Notes: generated by a model not told the origin, from the letters alone. Positions 1 through 10,285 are shown, counted from the stretch's first letter. The stretch: 64,000 bases of DNA from Blautia sp. (GCA_017515325.1 JAFWGA010000032.1:124001-188000), one strand, 5' to 3'. A program made the numbers and translations.

Positions 1-963
1 GCACATAGCAGCCGTTCCGGCGGGAGAGTCAGGCTGGAGGATGAGTGTGATGTGCGCACCTGCTACCAGAGAGACAGAGACCGCATCCTGCACTGCAAGG
101 CCTTCCGCAGGCTCAAGGATAAAACGCAGGTCTTTTTGGCCCCCCAGGGGGATCATTACAGGAACCGTCTGACTCACACCCTGGAGGTATCCCAGATTGC
201 CCGTACCATGGCCAAGGCTCTGCGCCTGAATGAGGACCTGGTAGAGGCTATTGCCCTGGGCCATGATCTGGGGCATACTCCCTTCGGCCATGCAGGGGAA
301 CGGGCTCTGAATGAGATCCATCCGGGAGGTTTTGCCCATCACGAGCAGAGCATAAGAGTCGTACAGATTCTGGAAAAAAATGGAGAAGGCCTCAATCTTA
401 CGGTCGAGACATTGGATGGGATCCTCAATCACAAAACCAGCGGAAAGCCCAGGACACTGGAAGGCCAGCTGGTCCGCATTGCGGACAAAATCGCCTATAT
501 CCATCATGATATGGATGATGCCCAGCGCGCCGGCATTTTTTCAGAGGATGATCTCCCGGTGACGCTCAGGATGCAGCTGGGTTATACCACACGGGAAAGA
601 CTGAATACCTTTGTTCATGACGTCATTGAGAACAGCCTGGACAAACCCTCCATCCGGATGTCAGAGGAGATTGGAACCGGTATGAGGGAGCTTAGGGCTC
701 AGATGTTTCTGAACGTGTATGAAAACAAGACGGCGAAAAGAGAAGAAGGCAAGGCCATGCATATGCTGAAGGAGCTCTATCGCTACTACAACCAGTATCC
801 GGAAGCCATGTCAGAAGAGTATCGCAGTCTGATCTTTGAAAAAGGAGTTTCAAAAGCCACAGCCGTGGTGGATTACCTGTCCGGCATGACAGATCAGTAT
901 TCCATGGAAAAATTCCGTGAGATATTCATTCCTCGTGGTTGGCAGCTGGCCCAGGGGAGGTGA
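1..963 (+). CDS. dgt: dGTP triphosphohydrolase-like HD-domain protein (5' end missing)
   Basis: The frame is open from base 1, so the true start lies upstream of the window. The GTG at 52 is internal, because coding continues before it (AHSSRSGGRVRLEDE). The protein carries the HD phosphohydrolase signature of the dGTPase family: RLTHTLEVSQ followed by GHDLGHTPFGHAGE, which supplies the His and His-Asp metal ligands. Family members hydrolyse dNTPs, typically dGTP to deoxyguanosine and triphosphate, in the cytoplasm. The TGA stop (961-963) lies inside the ribosome binding site of dnaG, six bases before its ATG, which suggests translational coupling. The dgt-dnaG-rpoD order is common in Clostridia. 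Substrate preference cannot be read from the sequence. Confidence 0.88.
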   Translation, partial: AHSSRSGGRVRLEDECDVRTCYQRDRDRILHCKAFRRLKDKTQVFLAPQGDHYRNRLTHTLEVSQIARTMAKALRLNEDLVEAIALGHDLGHTPFGHAGERALNEIHPGGFAHHEQSIRVVQILEKNGEGLNLTVETLDGILNHKTSGKPRTLEGQLVRIADKIAYIHHDMDDAQRAGIFSEDDLPVTLRMQLGYTTRERLNTFVHDVIENSLDKPSIRMSEEIGTGMRELRAQMFLNVYENKTAKREEGKAMHMLKELYRYYNQYPEAMSEEYRSLIFEKGVSKATAVVDYLSGMTDQYSMEKFREIFIPRGWQLAQGR

Positions 964-969
964 TGCTTT

Positions 970-2814
970 ATGCGATATCCGGAGGAAGTGGTCGAGGAGG
1001 TACGCACGAAAAATGACATTGTGTCCATCATCGGTCAGTACGTCAAGCTGAAAAGAAGCGGTGCCAATTATGTCGGCCTGTGTCCCTTTCATAACGAGAA
1101 GACACCTTCCTTTTCCGTTTCTCCTTCCAAACAGATGTATTACTGCTTTGGCTGTCATAAGGGAGGCACCGTCTTTCACTTTCTTATGGATTTTGAGAAC
1201 ATGACCTTTCAGGAAGCCATGACCGCGCTGGCCCAAAGGGCAGGAGTAGAGCTTCCTCCTGTGGAGTATTCTCCCCATGCGCGGGAAAAGGCACAGAAGA
1301 GGGATCTGCTTCTCAAGCTCCAGAAGGAGGCAGCAGGTTTTTTTTACTACCAGCTCAGGCAAGAGGGAGGAAGGGAAGCCCTTTCCTATCTGAAAAACAG
1401 AAGGCTTTCCGAGGACAGTATCCGCCGCTTCGGCCTGGGCTACGCCGGGGGGAAGGGCAAAGCTCTTTACCGTTATCTGAAGGGAAAAGGATATTCCGAT
1501 GACCTGCTGCTGGAATCCGGTCTTTTCGGTGCGGATGAACGCTGGGGCATGTACGACAAATTCAGGGACAGGGTCATGTTTCCCATCATGGATACCGGCA
1601 GCAGGGTCATCGGTTTTGGCGGCCGGGTCATGGGGGACGGAAAACCGAAATACCTGAATTCCCCGGAGACGATGATTTTCGATAAGGGAAGAAATCTCTA
1701 CGGACTTCATGCCGCGCGCAGCTCCAGGGAGAACGCCATGATCCTCTGCGAAGGATATATGGATGTGATTTCCCTGCATCAGGCAGGCTTTACCAACGCT
1801 GTGGCCTCTCTGGGGACGGCCCTGACCAGCGGGCATGCCAGTCTTCTGAAGCGCTATACGGAAGAGATCCTGCTTCTCTACGACAGCGACGAGGCAGGAG
1901 TGAGGGCAGCGCTTCGCGCCATCCCTATCCTGCGTTCAGCCGGACTGAAGTCGAGGATTATCGATGTGAAGCCGTCCAAGGATCCGGATGAATTCATCAA
2001 ATCCTATGGGGCGGAGGCATTTCGCCAGAGAATGGAGCAGGCCAGAGACAGCTTTTATTTTCGGATCGCCCAGGCTGAAAAGACCTGCCGGATGCAGGAG
2101 CCCCAGGGGCAGAATGAGTTTTTTGACAAATGCGCAGCCATCCTCCTGGAATTTGAGGACGAGCTGGAGCGCACTTTATATACGGAAGCTGTCGTGAGGG
2201 AGTATCACAGCTATGGCATTACCGTGACGGAACTGAGAAGAAGGGTGGGAGCCCTGGCCATGCGGGGCAGTCCTCCACGCATAGACAGCCCGGGCCGGCC
2301 GGAAGCGGATAGCTCCGACAGAGCCTTTCCCAATACAAAAAAGAGGGAAACGGCAGGCATTCAGGCGCAGAAGCTGATGCTCACCTGGATCAGTGCCTAT
2401 CCCTGGCTCTTTGAGGCCTGTACAAGCTATCTGACGGAGGAGGATTTTACAGAACCGCTTTTCCGGGAAGTGGCCGGCATGCTCTTTGCCCAGTTAAGAA
2501 ATGGAGAATGTAATCCCGCCAGGATTCTCAACGCCTTTTTGGAAAGAGAGGAGAGAGAGCAGATTGCGGAAATTTTTCACGCCACTCTAAACCTGGAAAA
2601 TACGGATCAGCTGGCAGGCGCCTTTGCCGACGCTGTCCTGAGAATCCGCCAGGACAGCCTCATGGCCAGGCAAAGGCAGGCTGATCCGTCGGATATGAAA
2701 GCCATGCAGGATTGTCTCGCGGCAAACACCGAGCTTGAAAAGCTCAGGAAAAACCGTCTGGAGATGATCGAAACGGTAAAGGCAATCCAGAAGAATAAGC
2801 CACAGACAGAATAA
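970..2814 (+). CDS. dnaG: DNA primase DnaG
   Basis: 614 residues, normal for DnaG, which makes RNA primers for replication with the DnaB-type helicase. The N-terminal CHC2 zinc-binding domain has C38, H41, C59 and C62 (LCPFHNEKTPSF...YYCFGCHKGG). The TOPRIM catalytic core follows, with its Glu near residue 261 (LCEGYMDVIS) and the DSD motif at 305-307 (LLYDSDEAG). The C-terminal third is less conserved, as expected for the helicase-interaction region. The ATG at 970 is preceded by GGGGAGGTG at a spacing of about six bases. It sits between dgt and rpoD in the classical macromolecular-synthesis arrangement. Confidence 0.97.
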   Translation: MRYPEEVVEEVRTKNDIVSIIGQYVKLKRSGANYVGLCPFHNEKTPSFSVSPSKQMYYCFGCHKGGTVFHFLMDFENMTFQEAMTALAQRAGVELPPVEYSPHAREKAQKRDLLLKLQKEAAGFFYYQLRQEGGREALSYLKNRRLSEDSIRRFGLGYAGGKGKALYRYLKGKGYSDDLLLESGLFGADERWGMYDKFRDRVMFPIMDTGSRVIGFGGRVMGDGKPKYLNSPETMIFDKGRNLYGLHAARSSRENAMILCEGYMDVISLHQAGFTNAVASLGTALTSGHASLLKRYTEEILLLYDSDEAGVRAALRAIPILRSAGLKSRIIDVKPSKDPDEFIKSYGAEAFRQRMEQARDSFYFRIAQAEKTCRMQEPQGQNEFFDKCAAILLEFEDELERTLYTEAVVREYHSYGITVTELRRRVGALAMRGSPPRIDSPGRPEADSSDRAFPNTKKRETAGIQAQKLMLTWISAYPWLFEACTSYLTEEDFTEPLFREVAGMLFAQLRNGECNPARILNAFLEREEREQIAEIFHATLNLENTDQLAGAFADAVLRIRQDSLMARQRQADPSDMKAMQDCLAANTELEKLRKNRLEMIETVKAIQKNKPQTE

Positions 2815-2847
2815 GGCAATGCTATTTTTATAGAGGAGGAAGTTTGC

Positions 2848-3975
2848 ATGGATGCAAATGAAGGAAAATTCAGTATCAGGCTGGTGCAGCTTCTTGAATT
2901 TGCGAAAAAGAAAAGGAATGTCCTGGAATACCAGGAGATCAACGATTTTTTCAAGGATATACCGCTGGACGCGGAGATGATGGAAAAGGTTTTTGATTTC
3001 CTTGAGGTAAACAACGTGGATGTTCTGAGAATTGACGTGACAGGTGACGATGAACTGATCCTGGATGATGATATCGATATCGAGAATCTCGATGATGAAG
3101 AAGAGGTGGAGCTGGACAAGCTTGACCTGAGCGCTCCGGAAGGAGTCAGCATTGATGATCCCGTCCGTATGTACCTGAAGGAGATCGGCAAGGTGCCGCT
3201 TCTGACAGCGGATGAGGAGATCGAGCTGGCACAGAAAATGGAGGAGGGCGACGAGGACGCAAAACAGCGCCTGGTAGAGGCAAACCTCAGGCTTGTCGTC
3301 AGCATTGCCAAGCGTTATGTCGGCAGAGGCATGCTCTTCCTGGACCTCATCCAGGAAGGAAACCTTGGCCTGATCAAGGCAGTGGAGAAGTTTGATTACC
3401 GCAAGGGATACAAATTCAGCACCTACGCTACCTGGTGGATCCGCCAGGCGATCACCAGGGCTATCGCAGACCAGGCCAGGACGATCCGGATCCCTGTCCA
3501 CATGGTGGAGACTATCAATAAGCTGATCCGTGTTTCCCGGCAGCTGCTTCAGGAACTGGGCCGGGAACCTACCCCCGAGGAGATCGCCAAGGAGATGGAC
3601 ATGCCGGTGGAGCGCGTCCGGGAGATTCTCAAGATCTCCCAGGAGCCTGTGTCCCTGGAAACTCCGATCGGAGAAGAAGAGGACAGCCACCTGGGTGATT
3701 TCATCCAGGACGACAATGTCCCTGTTCCCGCGGATGCGGCAGCCTTCACCCTGCTGCAGGACCAGCTTAACGAGGTCCTGGAGACATTGACAGACCGGGA
3801 GCAGAAGGTGCTGCGCCTGAGGTTTGGCCTTGACGATGGCAGAGCCCGTACCCTGGAGGAGGTTGGCCGGGAGTTCAAGGTGACCAGGGAGAGAATCCGG
3901 CAAATCGAGGCCAAGGCTCTGCGAAAGCTTCGTCATCCCAGCCGGAGCAGAAAGCTCAAGGATTATCTGGATTGA
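2848..3975 (+). CDS. rpoD: Primary RNA polymerase sigma factor (sigma-70/SigA)
   Basis: 375 residues, typical of the compact Firmicutes SigA. It has an N-terminal region 1.1-like segment, then an acidic stretch ([16 protein letters not shown]). Region 1.2/2 follows, with the core-binding and -10 recognition helices ([20 protein letters not shown], then [14 protein letters not shown]). Region 3 is next, and region 4 ends in the -35 recognition helix-turn-helix ([20 protein letters not shown]). The ATG has an AGAGGAGGAAG ribosome binding site. It lies 33 bases after dnaG and is probably co-transcribed. It is presumably the factor that reads the TTGACA/TATAAT promoters noted elsewhere in this window. 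Confidence 0.98.
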   Translation: MDANEGKFSIRLVQLLEFAKKKRNVLEYQEINDFFKDIPLDAEMMEKVFDFLEVNNVDVLRIDVTGDDELILDDDIDIENLDDEEEVELDKLDLSAPEGVSIDDPVRMYLKEIGKVPLLTADEEIELAQKMEEGDEDAKQRLVEANLRLVVSIAKRYVGRGMLFLDLIQEGNLGLIKAVEKFDYRKGYKFSTYATWWIRQAITRAIADQARTIRIPVHMVETINKLIRVSRQLLQELGREPTPEEIAKEMDMPVERVREILKISQEPVSLETPIGEEEDSHLGDFIQDDNVPVPADAAAFTLLQDQLNEVLETLTDREQKVLRLRFGLDDGRARTLEEVGREFKVTRERIRQIEAKALRKLRHPSRSRKLKDYLD

Positions 3976-4013
3976 GAATCTGCCTTGGCAGAGAGAATAG
4001 GAGTGACTGAAAT

Positions 4014-4787
4014 TTGACACAGAAAAAACTGCCCCGGCTGTCAGCACGGCTGATGGCGGTTGCAGATCTGGTCAGTCCCGGGATGCGCCTGGCGGATGTG
4101 GGAACCGATCATGCTTTTTTGCCCATATATCTTGTGGCGTCGGGGAAAATTCCTTCCGCCATAGCCATGGATGTGAGGGAGGGTCCCCTGTCCAGGGCAA
4201 AAGAGCATATCGCCGGGTGGAAAATGACTGATCAGATCGAAGCGAGGCTTTCTGATGGCCTGACAGCCTTAAAACCGGGGGAAGCTGATTGCCTGGTACT
4301 GGCCGGCATGGGAGGAATGCTTGTGATCCGGATCCTTTCAGAGCAGCCTCTGGTCAGGGAGAGCCTGAAGGAGATCATAGTACAACCCCAGTCCGATCTT
4401 CCGGCAGTCAGGCATTTTTTTCACGAGCTGGATTGGACTGAGCTGGCGGAGGATATGGTTCAGGAGGAAGGAAAATACTATCCCATGATGAAGATGGGCC
4501 GCAGGCAGACAAGGACGGCTGCGCCGGTTCAGGCACCAGCCTTTGCGGAAGGCTTGGAGGATTCCCTGCCGGATCAGAAGACTGTTCTGGCAGAACGCTT
4601 CGGAGGCCTTTTGCTGGCCGCGGGACATCCGGTTCTTCTGGAATACCTGAAAAGGGAAAGGGAGATTACGGCAAGGATCAGAAAGCAGCTGGAGGGCACA
4701 CAGACACCGTCGGCCTGTGCCCGTCTGAAACAGGTGGAAGAGGACTGGCAGCTGATAGAGGCTGCTTTGAAGGAGTATTATGACTGA
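4014..4787 (+). CDS. trmK: tRNA (adenine(22)-N(1))-methyltransferase TrmK
   Basis: 257 residues. The N-terminal Rossmann methyltransferase domain binds S-adenosylmethionine (motif I ADVGTDHAFLPIYL). DCLVLAGMGGMLV and IIVQPQSDLPAVRHFF are characteristic of the TrmK/YqfN family, which methylates N1 of A22 in tRNA. The C-terminal part is helical, matching the family's tRNA-binding coiled coil. Translation starts at TTG 4014, with AGGAG about ten bases upstream; no better start is available in frame. The gene overlaps the following kinase gene by eight bases. Position directly after rpoD is the usual Firmicutes arrangement. Confidence 0.9.
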   Translation: MTQKKLPRLSARLMAVADLVSPGMRLADVGTDHAFLPIYLVASGKIPSAIAMDVREGPLSRAKEHIAGWKMTDQIEARLSDGLTALKPGEADCLVLAGMGGMLVIRILSEQPLVRESLKEIIVQPQSDLPAVRHFFHELDWTELAEDMVQEEGKYYPMMKMGRRQTRTAAPVQAPAFAEGLEDSLPDQKTVLAERFGGLLLAAGHPVLLEYLKREREITARIRKQLEGTQTPSACARLKQVEEDWQLIEAALKEYYD

Positions 4788-5751
4788 GAAAGAACGCATC
4801 GCGAAAACAGAGGCTGAGGAATACTGGGGCGGCCTGGGGATTGACAGCCCTGAGGATCTGAACCGCTGGATCAGGCAGGGAGAGAGCCAGAGACTGGTAG
4901 ATCTTCAGGAGGATTACCAGGAAAAGAAGCTGGAAGAGATGGTTCTTCAGATTCTGTCGGACGAGAAAATTCGTACCATATGGATTGCCGGACCTTCGTC
5001 ATCCGGGAAGACTTCCTTTGCCGGCAAGCTTGCGCGTGCCCTGGAACAAAAGGGAAGAAAAACCCACTCCATCGGATTGGATGACTATTTTGTCGATCGG
5101 GACGACTGTCCACTGGACGAGGAAGGAAAAAAGGATTTTGAAAGTCTGAATGCCGTGGATGTAGCGCTTTTTTCTTCCCACATGGAGACTCTGGCCAAGG
5201 GAGGCCAGGTGGATCTGCCCACCTATAATTTCCTGACCGGCAAAAGAGAATACAGAGGGAACCGGATTCGCCAGGGAAAAGGAGAGTACATCCTGGTTGA
5301 AGGGATACACGCATTGAATCCAGAGATCAGCGGGAATATGGCGCAGGATGAGAAGCTTGAGATATTTGCCTGTCCTGTCTATACGCTGAAGGAAAAGGAT
5401 GGGGAGAATATTCCTCCCCGGGATATGCGCATGATCCGCCGCATCGTCAGGGACTCCAGACTGCGGGGGTATAAAGCAGAGCAGACCATAGCCATGTGGG
5501 AAAGTGTTGTCCGGGGGGAAAGAAAGCATATTTTTCCTTATCGCCAGGAGGCGGATCTGGAATATGACACTTCCTTTATCTACGAGCTGGCCATTCTGAA
5601 ATCGCAGATAATGCCTCAGATCAGGGACCTTCCGGAGGAAGGGCCTGTCGGCAGTCTGGTAGCCCGTCTGAGAGACCTGTGCGCACTGGTCACGGAAATG
5701 CCACCCGTAAAGCTGCCGGAGGGCTCCATCATAAGAGAATTTGTCGGGTAA
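4780..5751 (+). CDS. Uridine kinase-like P-loop nucleoside kinase
   Basis: 323 residues in the uridine kinase/phosphoribulokinase superfamily. Walker A is AGPSSSGKTSF at about residues 69-78, followed by a family-typical GLDDYFVDRD, a PTYNFLTGKREY segment and the LVEGIHALNP Walker B region. Related Clostridia proteins are often near 550 residues with an N-terminal TGS/threonyl-tRNA-synthetase-like part. That part is absent here and replaced by about 40 residues, so this is the short form. The ATG at 4780 has AAGGAG five bases upstream and overlaps trmK. The likely reaction is ATP-dependent phosphorylation of a nucleoside; the exact substrate is not evident. Confidence 0.8.
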   Translation: MTEKERIAKTEAEEYWGGLGIDSPEDLNRWIRQGESQRLVDLQEDYQEKKLEEMVLQILSDEKIRTIWIAGPSSSGKTSFAGKLARALEQKGRKTHSIGLDDYFVDRDDCPLDEEGKKDFESLNAVDVALFSSHMETLAKGGQVDLPTYNFLTGKREYRGNRIRQGKGEYILVEGIHALNPEISGNMAQDEKLEIFACPVYTLKEKDGENIPPRDMRMIRRIVRDSRLRGYKAEQTIAMWESVVRGERKHIFPYRQEADLEYDTSFIYELAILKSQIMPQIRDLPEEGPVGSLVARLRDLCALVTEMPPVKLPEGSIIREFVG

Positions 5752-5760
5752 TTGCCCGTG

Positions 5761-5791
5761 TCAGCAGCCCGCCTTTGCAGCAGGCTGCTGA
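5761..5791 (+). other. Hairpin after the nucleoside kinase gene
   Basis: A 9-bp perfect stem (5761-5769 with 5783-5791) lies ten bases after the kinase stop codon. No T-run follows, so it is not a convincing intrinsic terminator. It may be an RNA 3' end stabiliser for the dgt-dnaG-rpoD-trmK-kinase transcript. Confidence 0.4.
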
Positions 5792-5977
5792 TCTGACAAT
5801 ATGGCTGATGAGAGAAGACGCAAAGTGCTGAACCGTTACAAACAAAATCTCTTGCCTGCTTAGCTATAATATGTTAAAATGTCAAGAATGATACCGCAAC
5901 CATTTGTGCGTCTTTCGTCGATGAAGAGGAATACATGACGGAATTCTTCCTGTATTTGCAAAAAAGAGGTGATGGTC

Positions 5978-6349
5978 TTGAAATCAAATGAATCTGCAGA
6001 AAACTATCTGGAAACTATATTAATATTGAGTAAGAAAAAGCCGGTTGTACGGTCGGTGGATATTGCGGATGAATTGGGTTTTAAGAAATCCAGTGTCAGC
6101 GTTGCCATGAAAAACCTACGGGAGAAAGAACACATTACCGTCACGCCGGAGGGCTTCATCTATCTGACGGATTCCGGTAAGGCAATCGCGGATATGATCT
6201 ATGAGCGCCATGAGTTTCTCTCAGACTGGCTGGTACGTCTGGGAGTGGATGCCGATGTGGCGACGGAAGATGCTTGCCGCATGGAGCATGTGATCAGCCG
6301 GGAAAGCTTTGCAGCCATCAAAAAGTTTGTGAGTGAGAGTCTGGCATGA
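5978..6349 (+). CDS. DtxR/MntR-family metal-dependent transcriptional regulator
   Basis: About 123 residues. It has the family opening (SAENYLETILILSKK), a winged helix-turn-helix (VRSVDIADELGFKKSSVSVAMKNL) and a dimerisation/metal-binding segment (RHEFLSDWLVRLGV, then EDACRMEHVIS). The length fits a two-domain MntR-type protein without the third SH3-like domain of DtxR. I place the start at TTG 5978 because AAGAGGTG lies 6-8 bases upstream. The GTG at 5969 and ATG at 5972 overlap or abut that site. The family senses Mn2+ or Fe2+ and represses metal uptake genes. No metal transporter is adjacent, so its target is unknown. An intrinsic terminator follows immediately. Confidence 0.85.
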   Translation: MKSNESAENYLETILILSKKKPVVRSVDIADELGFKKSSVSVAMKNLREKEHITVTPEGFIYLTDSGKAIADMIYERHEFLSDWLVRLGVDADVATEDACRMEHVISRESFAAIKKFVSESLA

Positions 6350-6355
6350 TAATCA

Positions 6356-6394
6356 AGAGCCTCTGTTGACGATGAGCGGACAGAGGCTCTTTTC
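6356..6394 (+). terminator. Intrinsic terminator after the DtxR-like gene
   Basis: An 11-bp perfect stem (6356-6366 with 6380-6390), a 13-base loop and a T-rich tail ending near 6394. It lies seven bases after the regulator's stop and just before the SNF2 gene, so the two are probably separate transcripts unless read-through occurs. Confidence 0.85.
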
Positions 6395-6421
6395 TTGACA
6401 AAGGAAGTGATGAGGGTAGCA

Positions 6422-9400
6422 ATGGCAGAGGGAAAAAATTGGGAAAAGCTGTTCACCCCGCAGCAGCTGGAGGAAGGACGCTCCATGTATCTCTCCGGCA
6501 GAGCGAAGAAAATGGTTTATGAAGACGGCGTCTGCGGGATGACGGTGAGAGGGGACAGAAATTACGAAGTAAAGATTTTTATAGAACAAACGACGGTTGA
6601 TGACATATCCTGCTCCTGCGAAAACCAGGACAGCCATGGGCTTTGCTCCCATATGGCGGCAGCCATGTTCTTTGCCGAGGAACAGCTGCCATTTCTCGAT
6701 TGGAAAGAGCTTCCGGAAAACTCCCGTCATATCAGACAGACCCAAAAGACTTCCGACAAAAAGGCTCTGTTGGCACTGAGGGAATTGGATGAAATTCAGA
6801 AGCAGGAGCATGACCAACGCAGGCTTCAGGGAGAAGAGGAGGGAGCCATCAGCTATACGCCTCAGGAGTACCGGTATTTTCATTATGAGAATTATCTGAA
6901 AGGCCTGGACATCTCCGCTCCTGTCTTAAATGATGCTCAGAAGCTGTTGCGGGAAGGGGATTTACATCCGCTGCAGGTCAAATTCCTTTTTGAGAACAAG
7001 GTCGGCAGTGAAGCTCAGATTGGGGAGGCGATTCTGAAAAGCGAGGATGACAGGTTTTATTACGGCTGGCAGGCAAATGTCAGTTTCGGGGCACAGAGAA
7101 TTCTGAGTTCCTCCTGCTCAAATTACGCTTGCGGCGCTCGTTTCTCATCTAAATCCTATCTGGGGCATACACTGTGCCGGCATCAGGTGGCCGCCATTTT
7201 ACTCCTGCAGGACTATCTGAAAAAAGAGAACCCGGGAGATACCACGAATATGGCCGGGATGTCCTTTATGAACCATATGGTCTACGGGGCGGGGGCATCA
7301 AACGGACTGCTGACGGATCAGACGGGAGAACTCATTCACATTGTCCCATACCTTACCATAGACGCGGAGCAGACGATCCGCGCCAGTTTCCGGATCGGAA
7401 AGACGAAAATGTACAAGATGAAGAGTATACCGGAAACAATCAAGGATATTGACAATGGAAGGGAAGTTGCATTCGGCAAAACAAAGATGCTGCTGGGAAA
7501 GGAATATATTGGGGAGGATTCACTTCCCTGGCTGGATTTCCTGCGTCAGGTTCTTCTTGAGGAGGACGAGGTGACGGCACGGCTCCGCAGCCAGTACTAC
7601 AACAGATATTATGCGGCTCCTGAGCTGCCGAAGATTACGTCGGATATCCTTCTTTCCGGTGCCAGGCTGGATCAGTTTTTTGAACTGGCTATGGGAAGCA
7701 GCGTGGAGATCGTCCTGAAGGATTACCAGACAAACAACAAGGGCATGTACCTCTTTCAGGACCGGGACATCCAGCCGACATTGGAGATAAAGAAGGACCA
7801 GGATGAGAAGACAGATTTCTTCAACGGTCTGCTGGTTACCGGGGATATGCCGGAGTTTCAGCATGGAAGAAATGGAGCCTATTATATCCAGGACAATACC
7901 TTTAACCGGATCAGCGAGGAGAGATATCAGGTCCTCCTTCCCTTGATCGAGGCTGGCCGGGGGGGCTATATCCGCATGCGGATCGGGCGGAACCATATGG
8001 CGGATTTTTACCACAAGACACTGCCAAGGCTGAAGGATATCGCCGATATCGTGGAATATGATGTCGAAGAGATCGGCGCCTATCTGCCTCCGGAGCCTTC
8101 CTTCTGCTGTTTCCTGGACTTTATGAACGATCAGATCATCTGCCGCGCAGAGGTTTGTTATGGCCCTCAGATCTTCAATCTATATGATGTGTTCAAAAAG
8201 GGAGAGGACTATGCCAGCTATCGGGATGAAAAGGAAGAAATGCGGATTCTGACCCAGGTAGCAAAATATCTGCGAAACTATGATGCGGATTACGGGATTT
8301 TTTTTGGCAGCAGGGATGAGGAGGCGGTTTTTGAATTCCTGAGTGTCGGGATCCAGGAGTTGATGGAGATCTGCGAGGTCCGGGCGACAGAACGCTTTAA
8401 GCGGCTGAGGGTGAGGCGTTCCTTCCAGCTGCAGGTAGGCGTTTCCGTGGAATCCACTCTGATGGATCTCGAGGTTTTGTCAAAGGATCTGACCGATGAA
8501 GAACTGCTGGACGTGATCTATTCCTACCGCCAGAAGCGGAGGTTTGCCCGGCTGAAAAACGGTGATTTTATCCGCCTGGACCAGAATGATACCATCGCTC
8601 AGCTTTCCGCTATGCTGGAGGCCCTTCACATTCCGCTCAAGGAATTTGTAAAGGGAAAAATGCAGATCCCAGCCTACCGGGCTCTATATCTGGAGAAAAT
8701 GCTGGAGCTCTTCCAGAACATCTATGCGGAGAGGGATACTCATTTCAGGAAGCTGATCAAGGAATTCAAAACCGTCGAGGACGCTGACTATGATATTCCC
8801 CAGGCACTGAGAGGAACTCTTCGCAAATACCAGGAGACTGGCTATCAGTGGCTCAGGACATTGGACCACTATGGTTTTGGCGGCATCCTGGCCGATGAGA
8901 TGGGTCTGGGGAAAACCCTTCAGGTGATCACGGTCATGCTGGCTGTCTATCAGGAGGAAAGAAAAGAGAAGGGTCAGGAGCTTTTGCCCTCTCTGGTCGT
9001 CTGCCCAGCCTCTTTGGTCTTCAACTGGGGAGAGGAGCTTCGCCGCTTTGCGCCGGAGCTTACGGTATATCTGGTCTCCGGGACCATGAAGGAAAGAAAG
9101 ACAATGCTCGCAGGGTACCAAAACGCAGATGTTCTGGTCACCTCCTACGACCTTCTCAAACGTGACATTCTGGAATATGAGGGAAAGGAATTCCGTTTCC
9201 AGATCATAGATGAAGCCCAGTATATCAAAAATGCCGGGACAGCAGCCGCCAAATCGGTCAAGCTGATCCGAGCCAACACCCGCTTTGCCCTGACAGGCAC
9301 GCCCATCGAGAACCGTCTGGCGGAGCTGTGGAGTATTTTTGATTTTCTGATGCCGGGGTTTTTGTATGAATATGAGAATTTCCGCACCAATTATGAAACT

Positions 9401-10222
9401 CCTATCGTGAAATATCAGAATGAGGAGGCCAACGCCCAGCTCCGCCGGATGGTTACTCCCTTTATTCTGAGACGGCTCAAGGAGAATGTGCTGCATGATC
9501 TTCCGGAAAAGCTGGAGGAGATCCGCTATGCCAAGATGGAGAGCAAACAGCAGAAGCTCTATGACGGCCAGGTGGTGAGGATGAAGACAAAGCTGGAGGA
9601 GCAGAGCGAGGCTCAGTTCAGAACCAGCAAGATAGAATATCTGGCAGAGCTGATGAGAATCCGTCAGATCTGCTGTGATCCTTCCCTATGCTTTGAGAAC
9701 TACAACGGTGGCTCGGCCAAGAGGGAGATCTGTATGGACTTGGTCAGATCCCTCGTGGATTCCGACCATAAGGCATTGATTTTTTCTCAGTTTACTTCTA
9801 TGTTTGAATTGCTGGAGAAGGACCTGGAGGCGGAAGGGATCGCCTACTATAAGATTACCGGAGCAACACCCAAGGAAAAAAGGCTTGCCATGGTCAAGAA
9901 ATTCAACGAGGACAAGACCCCCATCTTTCTGGTCTCTCTCAAGGCAGGAGGCACGGGTCTGAACCTGGTGGGAGCCGATGTGGTCATTCACTATGACCCA
10001 TGGTGGAATCTTGCCGTACAGAACCAGGCTACAGACCGGGCTCACCGGATCGGCCAGACCAGGATCGTGACGGTTTATAAGCTGATTACGAAGGGAACCA
10101 TTGAAGAAAAGATTGTCCAGATGCAGGATTCCAAGAAGAAGCTGGCAGATGATATCCTGTCGGGCGAGGGCATCAGCAGTGGTATTCTGAACAGGGAGGA
10201 TTTGCTGGCGCTTTTGGAATAA
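6422..10222 (+). CDS. SWIM zinc-finger SNF2-family DEAD/DEAH helicase (fused form)
   Basis: About 1,266 residues. An N-terminal SWIM zinc finger (CSCENQDSHGLCSH; C64, C66, C75, H77) is followed by a second Cys/His cluster (CSNYACGARF...TLCRH) and a long middle region. The C-terminal half is a Swi2/Snf2 ATPase: DEMGLGKT at 825-832, DEAQ at 930-933, TGTPIENRLAELW, and a helicase C domain with KAGGTGLNLVGAD and TDRAHRIGQ. Such proteins are ATP-driven DNA translocases; the bacterial role is unknown. I start at ATG 6422 (GAGG six bases upstream) rather than TTG 6395, which lies inside the preceding terminator. A second, split version occurs at 31.6-36.2 kb. Confidence 0.93.
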   Translation: MAEGKNWEKLFTPQQLEEGRSMYLSGRAKKMVYEDGVCGMTVRGDRNYEVKIFIEQTTVDDISCSCENQDSHGLCSHMAAAMFFAEEQLPFLDWKELPENSRHIRQTQKTSDKKALLALRELDEIQKQEHDQRRLQGEEEGAISYTPQEYRYFHYENYLKGLDISAPVLNDAQKLLREGDLHPLQVKFLFENKVGSEAQIGEAILKSEDDRFYYGWQANVSFGAQRILSSSCSNYACGARFSSKSYLGHTLCRHQVAAILLLQDYLKKENPGDTTNMAGMSFMNHMVYGAGASNGLLTDQTGELIHIVPYLTIDAEQTIRASFRIGKTKMYKMKSIPETIKDIDNGREVAFGKTKMLLGKEYIGEDSLPWLDFLRQVLLEEDEVTARLRSQYYNRYYAAPELPKITSDILLSGARLDQFFELAMGSSVEIVLKDYQTNNKGMYLFQDRDIQPTLEIKKDQDEKTDFFNGLLVTGDMPEFQHGRNGAYYIQDNTFNRISEERYQVLLPLIEAGRGGYIRMRIGRNHMADFYHKTLPRLKDIADIVEYDVEEIGAYLPPEPSFCCFLDFMNDQIICRAEVCYGPQIFNLYDVFKKGEDYASYRDEKEEMRILTQVAKYLRNYDADYGIFFGSRDEEAVFEFLSVGIQELMEICEVRATERFKRLRVRRSFQLQVGVSVESTLMDLEVLSKDLTDEELLDVIYSYRQKRRFARLKNGDFIRLDQNDTIAQLSAMLEALHIPLKEFVKGKMQIPAYRALYLEKMLELFQNIYAERDTHFRKLIKEFKTVEDADYDIPQALRGTLRKYQETGYQWLRTLDHYGFGGILADEMGLGKTLQVITVMLAVYQEERKEKGQELLPSLVVCPASLVFNWGEELRRFAPELTVYLVSGTMKERKTMLAGYQNADVLVTSYDLLKRDILEYEGKEFRFQIIDEAQYIKNAGTAAAKSVKLIRANTRFALTGTPIENRLAELWSIFDFLMPGFLYEYENFRTNYETPIVKYQNEEANAQLRRMVTPFILRRLKENVLHDLPEKLEEIRYAKMESKQQKLYDGQVVRMKTKLEEQSEAQFRTSKIEYLAELMRIRQICCDPSLCFENYNGGSAKREICMDLVRSLVDSDHKALIFSQFTSMFELLEKDLEAEGIAYYKITGATPKEKRLAMVKKFNEDKTPIFLVSLKAGGTGLNLVGADVVIHYDPWWNLAVQNQATDRAHRIGQTRIVTVYKLITKGTIEEKIVQMQDSKKKLADDILSGEGISSGILNREDLLALLE

Positions 10223-10285
10223 ACCGGATGATTGCCGCTCCTTTGCGCCTTGAGCTTTGTAGCTGCGGATTATTTTACTCTGCTC